A DNA stretch of 64,000 bases from Pseudomonas sp. M30-35 (GCF_002163625.1 NZ_CP020892.1:3720001-3784000); one strand, 5' to 3'; shown: positions 26,439 to 36,327, counted from the first letter of the stretch. Notes: generated by a model not told the origin, from the sequence alone. Translations and numbers: made by a program.

Positions 26439-26861
26439 TCACAAACAACGACTGGAAATTTTTTCACGCAATTGTGCGCGCGCTTGATCCAGTTGCGCAT
26501 CACTGTAATAAGTCCGTGCACCACTCGCCTCAACCCTATAATAGCGACGACCTTCGGGCATTTGCGCAAGACTACTGCGCAACTTCTGACATTGGGCCTC
26601 ACGTTCACTGCGGCGCTGCGCAGATGCTGCATCCGCTTGGGCCTGCTCTTGGCGGCGCGCATCATAAAATCGCTCAGAGCGCTGCTCGCTGTCACGGGTG
26701 GCCTGATCACGCTCAACCACCTGCGGCTTGACCTCGACCACCGTGGCTCCCTGCTCCGTTGGTCGCTGGCCGAAATGGACCTGGCCCTTAGCGTCGGTCC
26801 ATCGATAAATCTCCGCCGCCGCGAGTCCCGGCAACAACAATAAGCAAAGTAACAACCGCAT
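26439..26861 (-). CDS. DUF4124 domain periplasmic protein
   Basis: The start is placed at MRLLLCLLLLPGLAAAEI, a clean signal peptide. A frame extension seven codons upstream adds no signal features. The mature protein opens with the DUF4124 motif IYRWTDAKGQVHFGQRP and continues with a charged, Gln/Arg-rich, coiled-coil-like region ending in YYSDAQLDQARAQLREKISSRCL. The function is unknown. Confidence 0.82.
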   Translation of the reverse strand: MRLLLCLLLLPGLAAAEIYRWTDAKGQVHFGQRPTEQGATVVEVKPQVVERDQATRDSEQRSERFYDARRQEQAQADAASAQRRSEREAQCQKLRSSLAQMPEGRRYYRVEASGARTYYSDAQLDQARAQLREKISSRCL

Positions 26862-26930
26862 ATTTCCCTCATCCGGCAACATTGAGCGCTATCGCCAAGC
26901 GATAATTTACCAACAAGCAAAATCCAACCG

Positions 26931-27305
26931 TCAAAGTGAAGTATGAGTAGTTTTTACCGTTGCTGGCGTTACGTTGTGCCCCAACTCGCTGAGCGTTTGC
27001 AAGCGTGCCTTGGCGCGGTATGCATACTCGCTAGCGGGATAACGACTGATGATGAATCCATAAGTTTGTGCAGCATCGACAAACAAATTCTGACGTTCGA
27101 GGCACTGCCCACGCAGCAATGAGATTTCCGGCTGTATATAGCGCCGTGACCGGCTGTAGCGCTCTGCTTGGGATAACTCCAGCATCGCCCTATCACAGTT
27201 GCCTTGGTCATACGCCTCATAAGCACTGTTCAGATGCCGATCAAGCGCCCAGCGCGTACAGCCCGACATGGCTAGCAGCACAGTTATCAACAACAAGGTT
27301 CGCAT
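26931..27305 (-). CDS. Small TPR-like lipoprotein
   Basis: The 124-residue protein has lipobox LAMSGC and then helical repeats resembling tetratricopeptide units: ALDRHLNSAYEAYDQGNCDRA and FVDAAQTYGFIISRYPASEYAYRAKARL. It is probably anchored in the envelope and may serve as a scaffold. It is divergent from another TPR-like lipoprotein gene at 27435, and the two may be functionally related (inference). Confidence 0.75.
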   Translation of the reverse strand: MRTLLLITVLLAMSGCTRWALDRHLNSAYEAYDQGNCDRAMLELSQAERYSRSRRYIQPEISLLRGQCLERQNLFVDAAQTYGFIISRYPASEYAYRAKARLQTLSELGHNVTPATVKTTHTSL

Positions 27306-27434
27306 ACATTCTCTCCTTCTATGAAGAGTCTATCGGCATATTAGGCAAAAGCTTCAGCCCAAACCTCGGATAGGTACTGCCAGTAACTTGTCCACGCCTA
27401 AACTCGGGGCTCAATCTACGAGCAAGGAAGCACA

Positions 27435-28155
27435 ATGCCACCCATGCGCCTTGTCAGATATCTGCTTGCCAGCTGTTTGGCCATCAGCGCTTGCGCGCCA
27501 ACTACCCCATTGTTTATAGCTCAACTCACAACGGGTGAAGTGGTTGAATACAAAGCCCTGAAAACCAACCGAATGACCGCAGCAATTGAAGAAGAAGGCG
27601 ACCTTCTGACTTACAGTGCGCTGGCTATTCGCAATGTCCAAAGCCCACAGGCGGAAAACCTCTATCTATCGGGCTATAGAGATCACAACCTTAGCAACGA
27701 AATTCGCGCCATCGCCCTTTACCAGATCGCTCTGCTCTACATGAGCCGCTTCAACGACCAGCGAGACGACGCCAAAGCGCGCGGCACAGGGCGTACAAAA
27801 AAACTCACGCGAACTGCTCGCGTATTGGCAGCCGCAACTGAATTTGGACCTCAACAAGCCGAGCCTCGACCCTGACATGACCTTGCTTTCACGCCGCGCC
27901 GTATTGAAGAACCGTGTTGCCGAGGCTGAAGCACTCTACCGTCTGGCAGTAAATGACCCGGACGTGCCAGCGGTTATCAGACATAAAGCCCTTTATCAAA
28001 TGGCGCTGATGTACCAAGCCCCCGATAACCCTCGTGCTGATCGCAACAAAGCAATCGCCTACCTTCGTCAGCTGTTGCAACAAAAACCTGAGCCCAAGCT
28101 GAACCATCAGGCATCTGCACACCTTGATCGAGCATTGAATCAGGACCCAATCTAA
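27435..28155 (+). pseudogene. TPR/Sel1-like lipoprotein split by a frameshift
   Basis: The first frame (27435-27875) begins with a lipoprotein signal (LAISAC). It carries helical repeats such as EIRAIALYQIALLYMSRFND up to about residue 112. The second frame (+1), ending at 28155, continues the same pattern with RELLAYWQPQLNLDLNKPSLDPD and VIRHKALYQMALMYQAPDN. The switch must lie between about 27770 and 27803, where a GC repeat and a run of seven A (27797-27803) occur. A one-base change gives an intact protein of about 240 residues. Pseudogene, slippage and sequence error are all possible. Confidence 0.75.
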
Positions 28156-28230
28156 CCGGCATTAAGCCGTCATGTTCTTCTACTACTCTGTATTGAGTAA
28201 TGAATGGGGCACAACGCAGTGCAGACGCTG

Positions 28231-28248
28231 TGTCACCATTCGGTGACA
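28231..28248. promoter_or_regulatory. Small inverted repeat upstream of pyruvate kinase
   Basis: TGTCACC and GGTGACA are separated by ATTC, 90 bp before the pyk start. It is a candidate operator or leader hairpin. No known consensus was matched. Confidence 0.35.
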
Positions 28249-28337
28249 GATAAAATAAGCCGGTAGTGCAGATGAACAATGACTACAGCCTTACAGCGTA
28301 GTAGCCTCCCAGCCAGCTTCAACTCAGGAGTCTGTGC

Positions 28338-29789
28338 ATGACCTTTCGTCGTACCAAAATCGTGGCCACCCTTGGCCCGTCCAGCAACTCGCCAGAGGTG
28401 CTTGAACAACTGATTCTCGCTGGCCTTGATGTTGCTCGCTTGAACTTCTCCCACGGAACACCAGACGAGCATAAAGCGCGCGCCAACCTGGTTCGTGAGC
28501 TCGCCGCCAAGCATGGCCGCCACGTAGCGCTGCTCGGTGACCTGCAAGGCCCTAAAATTCGTATCGCCAAGTTCGCTAACAAACGTATCGAGCTTGCCGT
28601 TGGCGATAGCTTCACCTTCTCAACCAGCCACCCGCTGACCGAAGGCAATCAACAAATTGTGGGTATCGACTACCCCGACCTGGTTAAAGACTGCGGCGTT
28701 GGCGACGAGCTGCTGCTCGACGACGGCCGTGTTGTGATGCGCGTTGAGTCTGCAACTGCCGACGCATTGCATTGTTCCGTGCTGATTGGCGGCCCGCTCT
28801 CGGACCATAAAGGTATTAACCGTCGCGGCGGTGGCCTGACAGCGCCAGCACTGACTGAAAAAGACAAAGCCGATATCAAACTCGCTGCAGAAATGGATCT
28901 TGACTACCTTGCAGTCTCCTTCCCGCGCGATGCCTCTGATATGGAATACGCACGCCAATTACGTGACGAGTCGGGCGGTACTGCCTGGCTGGTCGCGAAG
29001 ATTGAACGCGCTGAAGCGGTTGCCAACGACGAAACCCTCGACGGCCTGATCCGCGCCAGTGATGCAGTAATGGTCGCCCGTGGTGACCTCGGCGTTGAAA
29101 TTGGTGACGCTGAGCTGGTCGGTATTCAGAAGAAAATCATTCAGCATGCGCGCACGCACAACAAGGCTGTAATCACTGCAACGCAGATGATGGAGTCGAT
29201 GATTCAAAACCCGATGCCAACCCGCGCTGAAGTGTCTGACGTGGCCAATGCCGTGCTCGACTACACCGACGCGGTCATGCTCTCGGCAGAAAGTGCCGCA
29301 GGCGCTTACCCGCTGGAAGCTGTACAGGCGATGGCACGTATTTGCGTTGGTGCAGAAAAGCATCCGACCAGCAAAACCTCGAAGCACCGCATGGGCGAGC
29401 GTTTCCAGCGTTGCGACGAGAGCATTGCGCTGGCGGCAATGTACACCGCCAACCATTTCCCGGGCGTCAAAGCGATCATCGCCCTGACTGAAAGTGGCTA
29501 CACACCACTGATCATGTCGCGGATTCGCTCATCAGTCCCGATCTACGCGTTCTCACCGCACCGTGGCACGCAAGCTCGCGCCGCCATGTTCCGTGGTGTT
29601 TACACGGTACCGTTCGACCCAGCAGAGCTGCCGCCTGAGCAAGTCAGCCAAGCTGCAGTAGATGAACTACTCAAGCGCGGTGTTGTTGAGCCGGGCGACT
29701 GGGTGATTCTGACCAAGGGTGACAGCTACCACACCATTGGTGGCACCAACGGCATGAAGATTCTGCATGTCGGCGAAGCATTGGTCTAA
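28338..29789 (+). CDS. pyk: Pyruvate kinase
   Basis: The 483-residue enzyme converts phosphoenolpyruvate and ADP to pyruvate and ATP. Typical motifs are the N-terminal RRTKIVATLGPSS, the substrate region ARLNFSHG, LLGDLQGPKIR, the signature VAKIERAEAV, MVARGDLGVEIG and ATQMMESMI. The C-terminal allosteric domain is complete. The length is normal for PykA-type enzymes. The gene order with enoyl-CoA hydratase, ferredoxin reductase, diguanylate cyclase and fumarase matches that recalled around PA4329-PA4333, which supports the PykA assignment. Confidence 0.95.
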   Translation: MTFRRTKIVATLGPSSNSPEVLEQLILAGLDVARLNFSHGTPDEHKARANLVRELAAKHGRHVALLGDLQGPKIRIAKFANKRIELAVGDSFTFSTSHPLTEGNQQIVGIDYPDLVKDCGVGDELLLDDGRVVMRVESATADALHCSVLIGGPLSDHKGINRRGGGLTAPALTEKDKADIKLAAEMDLDYLAVSFPRDASDMEYARQLRDESGGTAWLVAKIERAEAVANDETLDGLIRASDAVMVARGDLGVEIGDAELVGIQKKIIQHARTHNKAVITATQMMESMIQNPMPTRAEVSDVANAVLDYTDAVMLSAESAAGAYPLEAVQAMARICVGAEKHPTSKTSKHRMGERFQRCDESIALAAMYTANHFPGVKAIIALTESGYTPLIMSRIRSSVPIYAFSPHRGTQARAAMFRGVYTVPFDPAELPPEQVSQAAVDELLKRGVVEPGDWVILTKGDSYHTIGGTNGMKILHVGEALV

Positions 29790-29803
29790 AGCTTCGAAGC
29801 TAC

Positions 29804-29832
29804 AAAAAAACCGCTCAACTGAGCGGTTTTTT
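29804..29832 (+). terminator. Terminator after pyruvate kinase
   Basis: CCGCTC and GAGCGG arms with an AACT loop are flanked by seven A and six T. It serves pyk and the convergent hydratase gene. Confidence 0.93.
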
Positions 29833-29880
29833 CTTTTAATACGCATGCATTCAAGCGTAAAGATCTTTTTTGACCACCAC

Positions 29881-30651
29881 CTACAGGTTAGAAAAATCAG
29901 GCTTACGCCGCTGCATAAACGCCGTCATCGCTTCGCGTGCTTCTGGCGAGTGCAGGCGCTGACTGAACAACTCGCCCTCCGCTGCGATGACTTGGCGCAA
30001 CTGCTCGCGATCGGGGGCACGCATCAAACGTTTGCTGTCCGTCACCGCTGAAGGTGGCAGCAGGCTGAATCGCTGAGCCATATCAAAGGCTTTGGCGATC
30101 GTCGCGGCACTGTCATGTAGCGCCTGATTGGCAATGCCCCAGGCAGCAGCTTGCTCACCATTGAATGCACTGCCCAAAAGCAACAGCTCTGCGGCTTTTG
30201 CCTGACCCAACAAACGCGGCAGAATCATGCTGGAACCATATTCAGGGCAGAGCCCAAGATTAACGAATGGCATCTTCAAGGTCGCATCGCGGCTGACATA
30301 AACCAAATCGCAATGCAGTAACAAGGTGGTGCCGATCCCCACGGCTGAACCACAGACAGCGGCCACCACCGGCTTGCTGAAGTCGAACAAGGCCTGCATA
30401 AACATGAACACTTCACTGTTCAGCCCGTCAGGCGGTGCTTGTAAAAAGTCGGCAACATCATTGCCACTGGTGAAGCAATCATGCCCGCCGGTGATCAATA
30501 CACTGCGAACGCTTGCATCCTGATCGGCTTGAGTCAGCGTCTGCGCCATAGCTTTATACATCGCTCGGGTCAGCGCGTTCTTTTTTTCGGGGCGATTCAT
30601 GCGCAGAATCAACACCCCACCTTCGCGCTCAGTCAGTATGTGCGCACTCAT
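29881..30651 (-). CDS. Enoyl-CoA hydratase/isomerase family protein
   Basis: The 256-residue protein shows the crotonase fold. The first oxyanion-hole segment is ENALTRAMY-like (EKKNALTRAMYKAM), followed by GGHDCFTSGNDVADF and the second oxyanion segment GSAVGIGTTLLLHCDLVYVSR. The first catalytic Glu position is not obvious, since the usual glutamate helix reads YGSSMILPRLLG. The reaction is probably hydration or isomerisation of an enoyl-CoA. The ferredoxin reductase gene ends 35 bp upstream on the same strand. Confidence 0.85.
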   Translation of the reverse strand: MSAHILTEREGGVLILRMNRPEKKNALTRAMYKAMAQTLTQADQDASVRSVLITGGHDCFTSGNDVADFLQAPPDGLNSEVFMFMQALFDFSKPVVAAVCGSAVGIGTTLLLHCDLVYVSRDATLKMPFVNLGLCPEYGSSMILPRLLGQAKAAELLLLGSAFNGEQAAAWGIANQALHDSAATIAKAFDMAQRFSLLPPSAVTDSKRLMRAPDREQLRQVIAAEGELFSQRLHSPEAREAMTAFMQRRKPDFSNL

Positions 30652-30686
30652 GCGAACTCCTAGAAACAGTCCGCAAGCGCCTGTAG

Positions 30687-31628
30687 CTACTGAGCGTGCG
30701 GTAAGAAAAGATCGGAAAACGTCTGATTGCGCGGCACACCTGCCATATACAAGCTACGTGCAAACAACTCAACATTGCCGGGTTTCCCGCAGATTAAGGC
30801 GAGAGTTTGCCGGGGGACAAGCCGCAGTTGCGCCAAAGCCGCGGGCAACTCAGCCGCGCTCACGTGCTGCACCTCCAACTGTGGCGTGTTTGCTGCCAGT
30901 GTTTGCAAGGGTTCACGCAGATACAGCGCCTGAGCATCATGGGCGCTGTGAATAAGCCGAATCTTGGCTTGATGATTGTGCTGCAAGGCATCGCGCAGTA
31001 CTGCATACAACGGTGCCAACCCTGTGCCAGCAGCCAGTAGAATCAGGGGCCGTTCTTGCCAATCCGGCTCGTAGCGCAACTCTCCTCCGCTTACCACGCC
31101 GACATGCAAAGACTCACCGACACTGAGCAAACGTGCAGCATCGGAGAATGCTCCGCTGTGTCGGCAATCAATATGAAACTCCAGCCAAGGATCAACATCT
31201 GGCACGCTGGCGAACGAATATGGTCGAGCGACGCCCTGCGCAGACCACAACAAGGCATGCTGCCCTGCGCGGTAAACCACTGGTTTTTCGGGGATCAGGC
31301 GCAGCCTTAAAACCTCAGCACTCAGCCAGTCACATGCGCTTATAGCGGCGCGGGTTGCCTGTTTGCTGGGGTCATAGAGTTCAACACTCAGATCACCCAT
31401 GACCTGGCACTGACAGGCCAGCCGCCAGCCTTGCGCCCGACTTTGAGCATCCAGCGCTTGCGGTTGATTGTCCTGCAGCTCACCCGCTACACAGCGCACG
31501 ATACAGGCATGGCAACTACCCGCCCGACAGCTGTAAGGCACTTTGATGCCGCTATCGAGCAAGCTATCAAGCAGGTTTGCAGCCGCTGCGACGGTGACTA
31601 CCTGGCCCGCTGCACGCAGCTCAGGCAT
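30687..31628 (-). CDS. 2Fe-2S ferredoxin/NAD(P)H flavin oxidoreductase
   Basis: The 313-residue protein fuses an N-terminal plant-type ferredoxin domain to a C-terminal FAD/NAD reductase. The iron-sulfur ligands lie in CRAGSCHACIVRC with a distal Cys in LACQC. The reductase shows RPYSFASV for FAD, ILLAAGTGLAPLYAVL for the pyridine nucleotide and ALICGKPG near the end. It would shuttle electrons from NAD(P)H to an unknown oxygenase or reductase. The gene overlaps the end of the diguanylate cyclase gene by 8 bp, indicating one transcript. Confidence 0.9.
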   Translation of the reverse strand: MPELRAAGQVVTVAAAANLLDSLLDSGIKVPYSCRAGSCHACIVRCVAGELQDNQPQALDAQSRAQGWRLACQCQVMGDLSVELYDPSKQATRAAISACDWLSAEVLRLRLIPEKPVVYRAGQHALLWSAQGVARPYSFASVPDVDPWLEFHIDCRHSGAFSDAARLLSVGESLHVGVVSGGELRYEPDWQERPLILLAAGTGLAPLYAVLRDALQHNHQAKIRLIHSAHDAQALYLREPLQTLAANTPQLEVQHVSAAELPAALAQLRLVPRQTLALICGKPGNVELFARSLYMAGVPRNQTFSDLFLPHAQ

Positions 31629-32757
31629 CCGCGCCTACCCATGAAGCAGCACAACGGTTACGGCCGCTGCGTTTCGCCTGGTACAGCGCTTGGTCGGCGC
31701 GGTGTAGCGCTTCGTCTAGATCATCATCCATTTTAAGCAGGGTCATTCCAATCGATAAGCTGAGATTATCCACCTTTATACCTAAAGGTTCAGCTCGGCT
31801 AAAGGCCACCCGCAAACGCTCGCAACAGGCGACAAAGTGGTCAGGCTCAGTATCGGGCAATAACAACACAAACTCTTCGCCGCCATAACGCGCAACCACA
31901 TCACCGTCACGTAGACAGGCCTGCGCCACGCTGGCGAAAGTTTGTAGCACCCTGTCACCCGCCGCGTGCCCATGGATGTCATTAATTCGTTTGAAGTGAT
32001 CCAAATCAATCAGCGCCAGTCCGTGCTGGTGGCCCCGACGCAAGCCGGATATCTCACGCGTGGCAAGATTGAGGAAATGCCGGCGGTTGAATAAGCCGGT
32101 GAGTTCATCTGTCGAGGCAAGATCCTCAAGTTGACGCATCATCCCGCGCAAGGTGTCTTGGTGCGCCTGCAAGGCGAAGCGGCGCTGGCGCATACGTTGG
32201 CGCATGCTATGCACGTAGCTGGCGAACAAACTCAGCCACGCCAGTGCCACGCTGAGCACACAAACCTCCAGTACAGCGAGCCCCGGCCTGTCTAACTTGA
32301 GGTTGTAGGCATCAACGATGTTCAAGCCAGCAAAACCGATAAAAGCCGTGATCGCGCAGCGCACAAACACTTTCGGTCGCAGTTGAAAAACCCCAAACAA
32401 CAAAATCAGCACATACATGACCAGCATGGGTCCACGCGCATCATCCAGCATTGCAAGGGTCAGGGTTTGCCAGAGCAACGCAACCAGCACCTGCGCCTCG
32501 GTCAAGCTAGGGTCCTGAAACAACAGGTTCTTGCCTGAAAGGAACAATCCAAAAAATATCAACTGACTGGATATGACGCCGCCGATAAGCAATAAGAAAT
32601 TGCCAAGCGGTATTTCTAAATGGTTATAGATGAAAGCAATAGTGCCTAAGGCTAGCGCCAGAAAATAGGTGAAGACCGCCATACCAAAGCGCTTCAGCAT
32701 TAGGCTTTGCAGGGAACGGCTAGCAAGGGCTTGAGCGCTTTTGCTCATGGAGTCCAT
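31621..32757 (-). CDS. sadC: Membrane-bound diguanylate cyclase (SadC-like)
   Basis: The product of about 378 residues has roughly six transmembrane helices in its first 180 residues, then a GGDEF domain. The active-site loop reads GGEEF (about 292-296). The inhibitory I-site RDGD sits five residues before it, so both catalysis and product feedback look intact. It synthesises cyclic di-GMP at the inner membrane. The position between the ferredoxin reductase and fumarase genes matches that recalled for SadC (PA4332). Starts at 32757 or 32748 are both reasonable; 32757 is used. Confidence 0.88.
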   Translation of the reverse strand: MDSMSKSAQALASRSLQSLMLKRFGMAVFTYFLALALGTIAFIYNHLEIPLGNFLLLIGGVISSQLIFFGLFLSGKNLLFQDPSLTEAQVLVALLWQTLTLAMLDDARGPMLVMYVLILLFGVFQLRPKVFVRCAITAFIGFAGLNIVDAYNLKLDRPGLAVLEVCVLSVALAWLSLFASYVHSMRQRMRQRRFALQAHQDTLRGMMRQLEDLASTDELTGLFNRRHFLNLATREISGLRRGHQHGLALIDLDHFKRINDIHGHAAGDRVLQTFASVAQACLRDGDVVARYGGEEFVLLLPDTEPDHFVACCERLRVAFSRAEPLGIKVDNLSLSIGMTLLKMDDDLDEALHRADQALYQAKRSGRNRCAASWVGADA

Positions 32758-32957
32758 CCCATAAAGGCATATCGCCACTACTGTACCTTTAACTCTATAA
32801 ACTAACTAGCGCGGTTTAGCAGAATACGTCCCTCAATAGGCAGGTGCCCGTCAACCCGTGTGCGCGCTATACTACGCGCCATTTTTTATCGTACGCACAC
32901 CGGATAGTTCTATCGGTGCACCCATCAAGTTCCTGCCCAAATAAAGGAGCGCCAAGC

Positions 32958-34481
32958 ATGACCGTGATCAAGCAAGACGATCTGATCCAGAGCGTTGCAG
33001 ACGCCCTGCAGTTTATCTCCTACTACCATCCCGTTGATTTCATTCAGGCGATGCACGAGGCCTATCTGCGAGAAGAGTCGCCAGCTGCACGCGACTCAAT
33101 GGCGCAAATTCTGATCAATTCGCGCATGTGCGCTACCGGGCATCGCCCAATTTGCCAAGACACCGGCATTGTCACAGTCTTCATCCGCGTGGGTATGGAT
33201 GTGCGCTGGGATGGCGCAACCATGGGCGTTGACGACATGATCAACGAAGGTGTGCGCCGCGCCTACAACTTGCCTGAAAACGTGTTGCGCGCATCGATCC
33301 TGGCCGACCCGGCTGGCGCTCGCAAAAACACCAAAGACAACACGCCAGCAGTGATCCACTTCTCTATCGTCCCTGGCGACAAGGTTGAAGTAGACGTCGC
33401 GGCCAAAGGCGGCGGCTCCGAGAATAAGTCGAAGATGGCCATGCTCAACCCATCCGACTCAATCGTTGACTGGGTACTTAAAACCGTCCCAACCATGGGC
33501 GCGGGCTGGTGTCCGCCGGGCATGCTTGGCATTGGTATTGGCGGCACGGCGGAGAAAGCCGCGGTCATGGCCAAAGAAGTGCTGATGGAATCCATCGACA
33601 TCCACGAATTGAAGGCTCGCGGCCCGCAGAACCGTATAGAAGAGATCCGTCTTGAACTGTTCGAAAAGGTCAATCAACTGGGCATTGGTGCTCAAGGCCT
33701 TGGCGGTTTGACCACCGTGCTCGACGTTAAGATCATGGACTACCCGACCCACGCAGCTTCGCTGCCAGTCTGCATGATTCCTAACTGCGCAGCCACACGT
33801 CACGCCCACTTCGTACTGGATGGCTCTGGCCCCGCCGAACTTGAAGCACCATCGCTGGACGCCTACCCGGAAATCGTTTGGGAAGCAGGTCCTTCGGCGC
33901 GTCGAGTTAATCTCGACACCCTGACTCCAGAAGACGTACAAAGCTGGAAGCCAGGCGAAACAGTCTTGCTCAACGGCAAAATGCTCACCGGTCGTGATGC
34001 GGCGCACAAGCGCATGATTGAGATGCTCAATCGTGGTGAAGAGCTGCCAGTCGACCTCAAAGGTCGTTTCATCTACTACGTGGGCCCGGTTGATCCGGTT
34101 GGTGACGAAGTCGTTGGCCCAGCAGGCCCGACTACTGCTACGCGGATGGACAAGTTCACCCGTCAGATCCTTGAAAGCACAGGCTTGCTGGGTATGATCG
34201 GTAAATCCGAGCGCGGTCCTATCGCTATCGAAGCGATCAAGGACAACAAAGCGGTGTATCTGATGGCTGTTGGTGGCGCCGCTTATTTGGTGTCACAGGC
34301 AATCAAAAAATCCAAGGTTCTGGCATTCGCCGAGCTGGGCATGGAAGCGATCTACGAGTTTGAGGTCAAAGACATGCCGGTCACCGTAGCGGTCGACACC
34401 AAAGGTGAGTCTGTACACATCACTGGCCCTGCGATCTGGAACAAAAAGATCACTGACAGTCTGGCGGTTGAGGTTAAGTAA
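32958..34481 (+). CDS. fumA: Class I (Fe-S) fumarate hydratase
   Basis: The 507-residue enzyme interconverts fumarate and malate in the TCA cycle. It is an iron-sulfur class I fumarase, with cluster ligands in the MCATGHRPICQDTG region, the PNCAATRHAHF segment and GGGSENKS. It lacks the class II SSxMPxKxN signature. Class I enzymes are sensitive to superoxide and low iron. ATG 32958 follows AAGGAG; an upstream in-frame start adds a proline-rich, unconserved leader. It is divergent from sadC. Confidence 0.93.
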   Translation: MTVIKQDDLIQSVADALQFISYYHPVDFIQAMHEAYLREESPAARDSMAQILINSRMCATGHRPICQDTGIVTVFIRVGMDVRWDGATMGVDDMINEGVRRAYNLPENVLRASILADPAGARKNTKDNTPAVIHFSIVPGDKVEVDVAAKGGGSENKSKMAMLNPSDSIVDWVLKTVPTMGAGWCPPGMLGIGIGGTAEKAAVMAKEVLMESIDIHELKARGPQNRIEEIRLELFEKVNQLGIGAQGLGGLTTVLDVKIMDYPTHAASLPVCMIPNCAATRHAHFVLDGSGPAELEAPSLDAYPEIVWEAGPSARRVNLDTLTPEDVQSWKPGETVLLNGKMLTGRDAAHKRMIEMLNRGEELPVDLKGRFIYYVGPVDPVGDEVVGPAGPTTATRMDKFTRQILESTGLLGMIGKSERGPIAIEAIKDNKAVYLMAVGGAAYLVSQAIKKSKVLAFAELGMEAIYEFEVKDMPVTVAVDTKGESVHITGPAIWNKKITDSLAVEVK

Positions 34482-34524
34482 GCGCTCACTTTTAAATGGG
34501 TCCTGACCCGCGATTACTGCCTTA

Positions 34525-34559
34525 AACAAAACGCCCCGACTTGCTCGGGGCGTTTTGTT
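34525..34559. terminator. Terminator after fumarase
   Basis: Perfect arms AACAAAACGCCCCGA and complement enclose CTTGC, ending in TTTTGTT. It is bidirectional and shared with the convergent RHH gene. Confidence 0.9.
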
Positions 34560-34592
34560 ATGTGCCTGGAACGACTCACGCTACACCGCCGC

Positions 34593-34895
34593 TCAGCCTG
34601 TGCGTCCAACCACAGTCAACTCGGTAACACGGTTCTGCCGCTGGACCAGATAACGGCTGCAGCTAACCCGCAGGAAGGATGCAAAATTGATCACTTCACC
34701 GCGGTAATCCATCACCTCGTCAAACAGCTTAGTAATCAGTTGGTTGGTGCTCATGCCATCAACCTCGGCGATTTCACGCAGGATGTCCCAAAACTGATTC
34801 TCTAGGCGCAAAGTCGTGACTACGCCGCGAATTCGCAGTGAGCGCGAACGTGACTCGTACAGAATCGGGTCCGCTTTGACATAAAGCTCACACAT
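34593..34895 (-). CDS. Ribbon-helix-helix domain protein
   Basis: The 100-residue protein resembles the RHH_4 (PF13467) family. A strand region RGVVTTLRLENQFWDIL is followed by the helices LREIAEVDGMSTNQLITKLFDEV. Such proteins are usually small dimeric DNA-binding regulators. The target is unknown. The ATG follows GGAGAG. Confidence 0.8.
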   Translation of the reverse strand: MCELYVKADPILYESRSRSLRIRGVVTTLRLENQFWDILREIAEVDGMSTNQLITKLFDEVMDYRGEVINFASFLRVSCSRYLVQRQNRVTELTVVGRTG

Positions 34896-34980
34896 AAGCC
34901 TGCTCTCCTTCAGCGAGTCGCAACTACCGCCGCAAGAGTAATCGAGGCCTAGCGTCGATTACTCAGTGCGCACGGATAAC

Positions 34981-35562
34981 CTACAGGGAAATTTTAGCGC
35001 CCAGCAACATCAAAAAACCTGCCAGCCAGGTCGGGTGTGCTGGCCACGCAGGAGCAGTCACCAGATTACCTTCAACATGGGCATGGTCAGCGGCGATCTC
35101 AACAAAGGTGCCACCGGCCAAAGTCACCTCAGGCGCGCAGGCCGGGTAAGCACTGCACTCACGGCCCTTGAGCACGCCAGCAGCCGCAAGCAACTGTGCA
35201 CCGTGGCAGACGGCCGCAATCGGTTTATCGGCTTTGGCGAAGGCTTGCACCAGCTTTAATACATCGGCGTCGAGACGCAAGTACTCGGGGGAACGCCCGC
35301 CCGGTACAACCAGCCCGTGATAATCCTTAGCTTTAGCATCGGCAAAATCAAAGTTCAGAACAAAGTTATGTCCCGGCTTTTCGCTGTAGGTCTGATCACC
35401 TTCAAAGTCGTGAATCGCCGTGCGCACAGACTGCCCAGCGGTTTTATTCGGGCAAACAGCGTGAACGGTGTAACCCACCATCTGCAATGCCTGAAACGGC
35501 ACCATCACTTCGTAATCTTCGACGTAGTCACCCACCAACATCAGAATCTTCTTCGCAGCCAT
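34981..35562 (-). CDS. DJ-1/PfpI-family protein
   Basis: The 193-residue protein belongs to the class I glutamine amidotransferase-like DJ-1/PfpI group. The nucleophile elbow is [14 protein letters not shown], with a conserved early glutamate in [17 protein letters not shown]. Family members act as deglycases, proteases or chaperone-like stress proteins, so the activity here is uncertain. ATG 35562 follows GAGGAA; the upstream frame extension lacks a ribosome site. Confidence 0.9.
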   Translation of the reverse strand: MAAKKILMLVGDYVEDYEVMVPFQALQMVGYTVHAVCPNKTAGQSVRTAIHDFEGDQTYSEKPGHNFVLNFDFADAKAKDYHGLVVPGGRSPEYLRLDADVLKLVQAFAKADKPIAAVCHGAQLLAAAGVLKGRECSAYPACAPEVTLAGGTFVEIAADHAHVEGNLVTAPAWPAHPTWLAGFLMLLGAKISL

Positions 35563-35706
35563 GTTTGCATTCCTCGCTAGATTGTTAATCTCGGTAATTA
35601 GTATCTGCCCCATGCAGGGTAGACAGGTAATAGCCGATGACTACTTCAAGCAATATTGCAAAATATCTGCAGGCGCCACCGCACAACTCTGCGCGTTAGA
35701 TCTGCG

Positions 35707-36327
35707 TTAAATACCAATGTGCTGTAAAGACTCGCCTACGCTGCGCCAAAAACTGCGCTGAGGACGCTCCTCGGGAACCTCTGCATCGATCTTGAGCAGC
35801 GGCTGAACCTTGCGAGCATGAGCAATCTCCGGCTGCGCAACCGATGCGGACACCAGCTGCAGTGGACCATCACCCGTCATTGGCGACTCACTCACACCCG
35901 GTGGAGGATTAAGCTCGTCATAGCGGAAAAAGTAGCTGCGCCCGGCTTCGGTATCCAAACTAAAACTGGCGATCCGGACAAAGTCTAGTGGACCGTCGGC
36001 GAACCATGTCCAGTAACTGCCGAAGAGAGGTCGACGCAGTTCAATCTGGTAGCGCGCGGGATCAAACTCGAATACCAAGTAACCATTGCTTGGCAGGCTG
36101 CCCTTGAGTTGATTGTTTAGAAACAACCCTGGCGCTTCCAGCTCTTGGTCGGCCCAGTCACTTTTGGGACGGTATATATAGGCAATCACCCGCTGCGTAC
36201 CTGCGGGTTGCTGGGCAATAAATACTGGCCCTTGAGTCTCACCAAAAAAACCGCCGAGGGTTGAACAGGCTGTAAGCCCGAGGGGCATTAGGCTGAGCAA
36301 TATGAGTAAGCGGTGAGCTGTGCGCAT
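35707..36327 (-). CDS. DUF2846-like lipoprotein
   Basis: The 206-residue protein has a signal with lipobox LGLTAC, then a region resembling DUF2846 with RVIAYIYRPKSDW, LNNQLKGSLPSNGYLVFEFDPARYQIEL and SYFFRYDELNPPPG. It is likely an outer-membrane lipoprotein. The function is unknown. The start was placed at MRTAHR, which gives a normal signal peptide. Confidence 0.75.
   Translation of the reverse strand: MRTAHRLLILLSLMPLGLTACSTLGGFFGETQGPVFIAQQPAGTQRVIAYIYRPKSDWADQELEAPGLFLNNQLKGSLPSNGYLVFEFDPARYQIELRRPLFGSYWTWFADGPLDFVRIASFSLDTEAGRSYFFRYDELNPPPGVSESPMTGDGPLQLVSASVAQPEIAHARKVQPLLKIDAEVPEERPQRSFWRSVGESLQHIGI

Noticed and set aside
33459..34007. 182-codon minus-strand frame inside fumarase
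   Set aside because: Antisense shadow of fumA; it contains no recognisable protein family.
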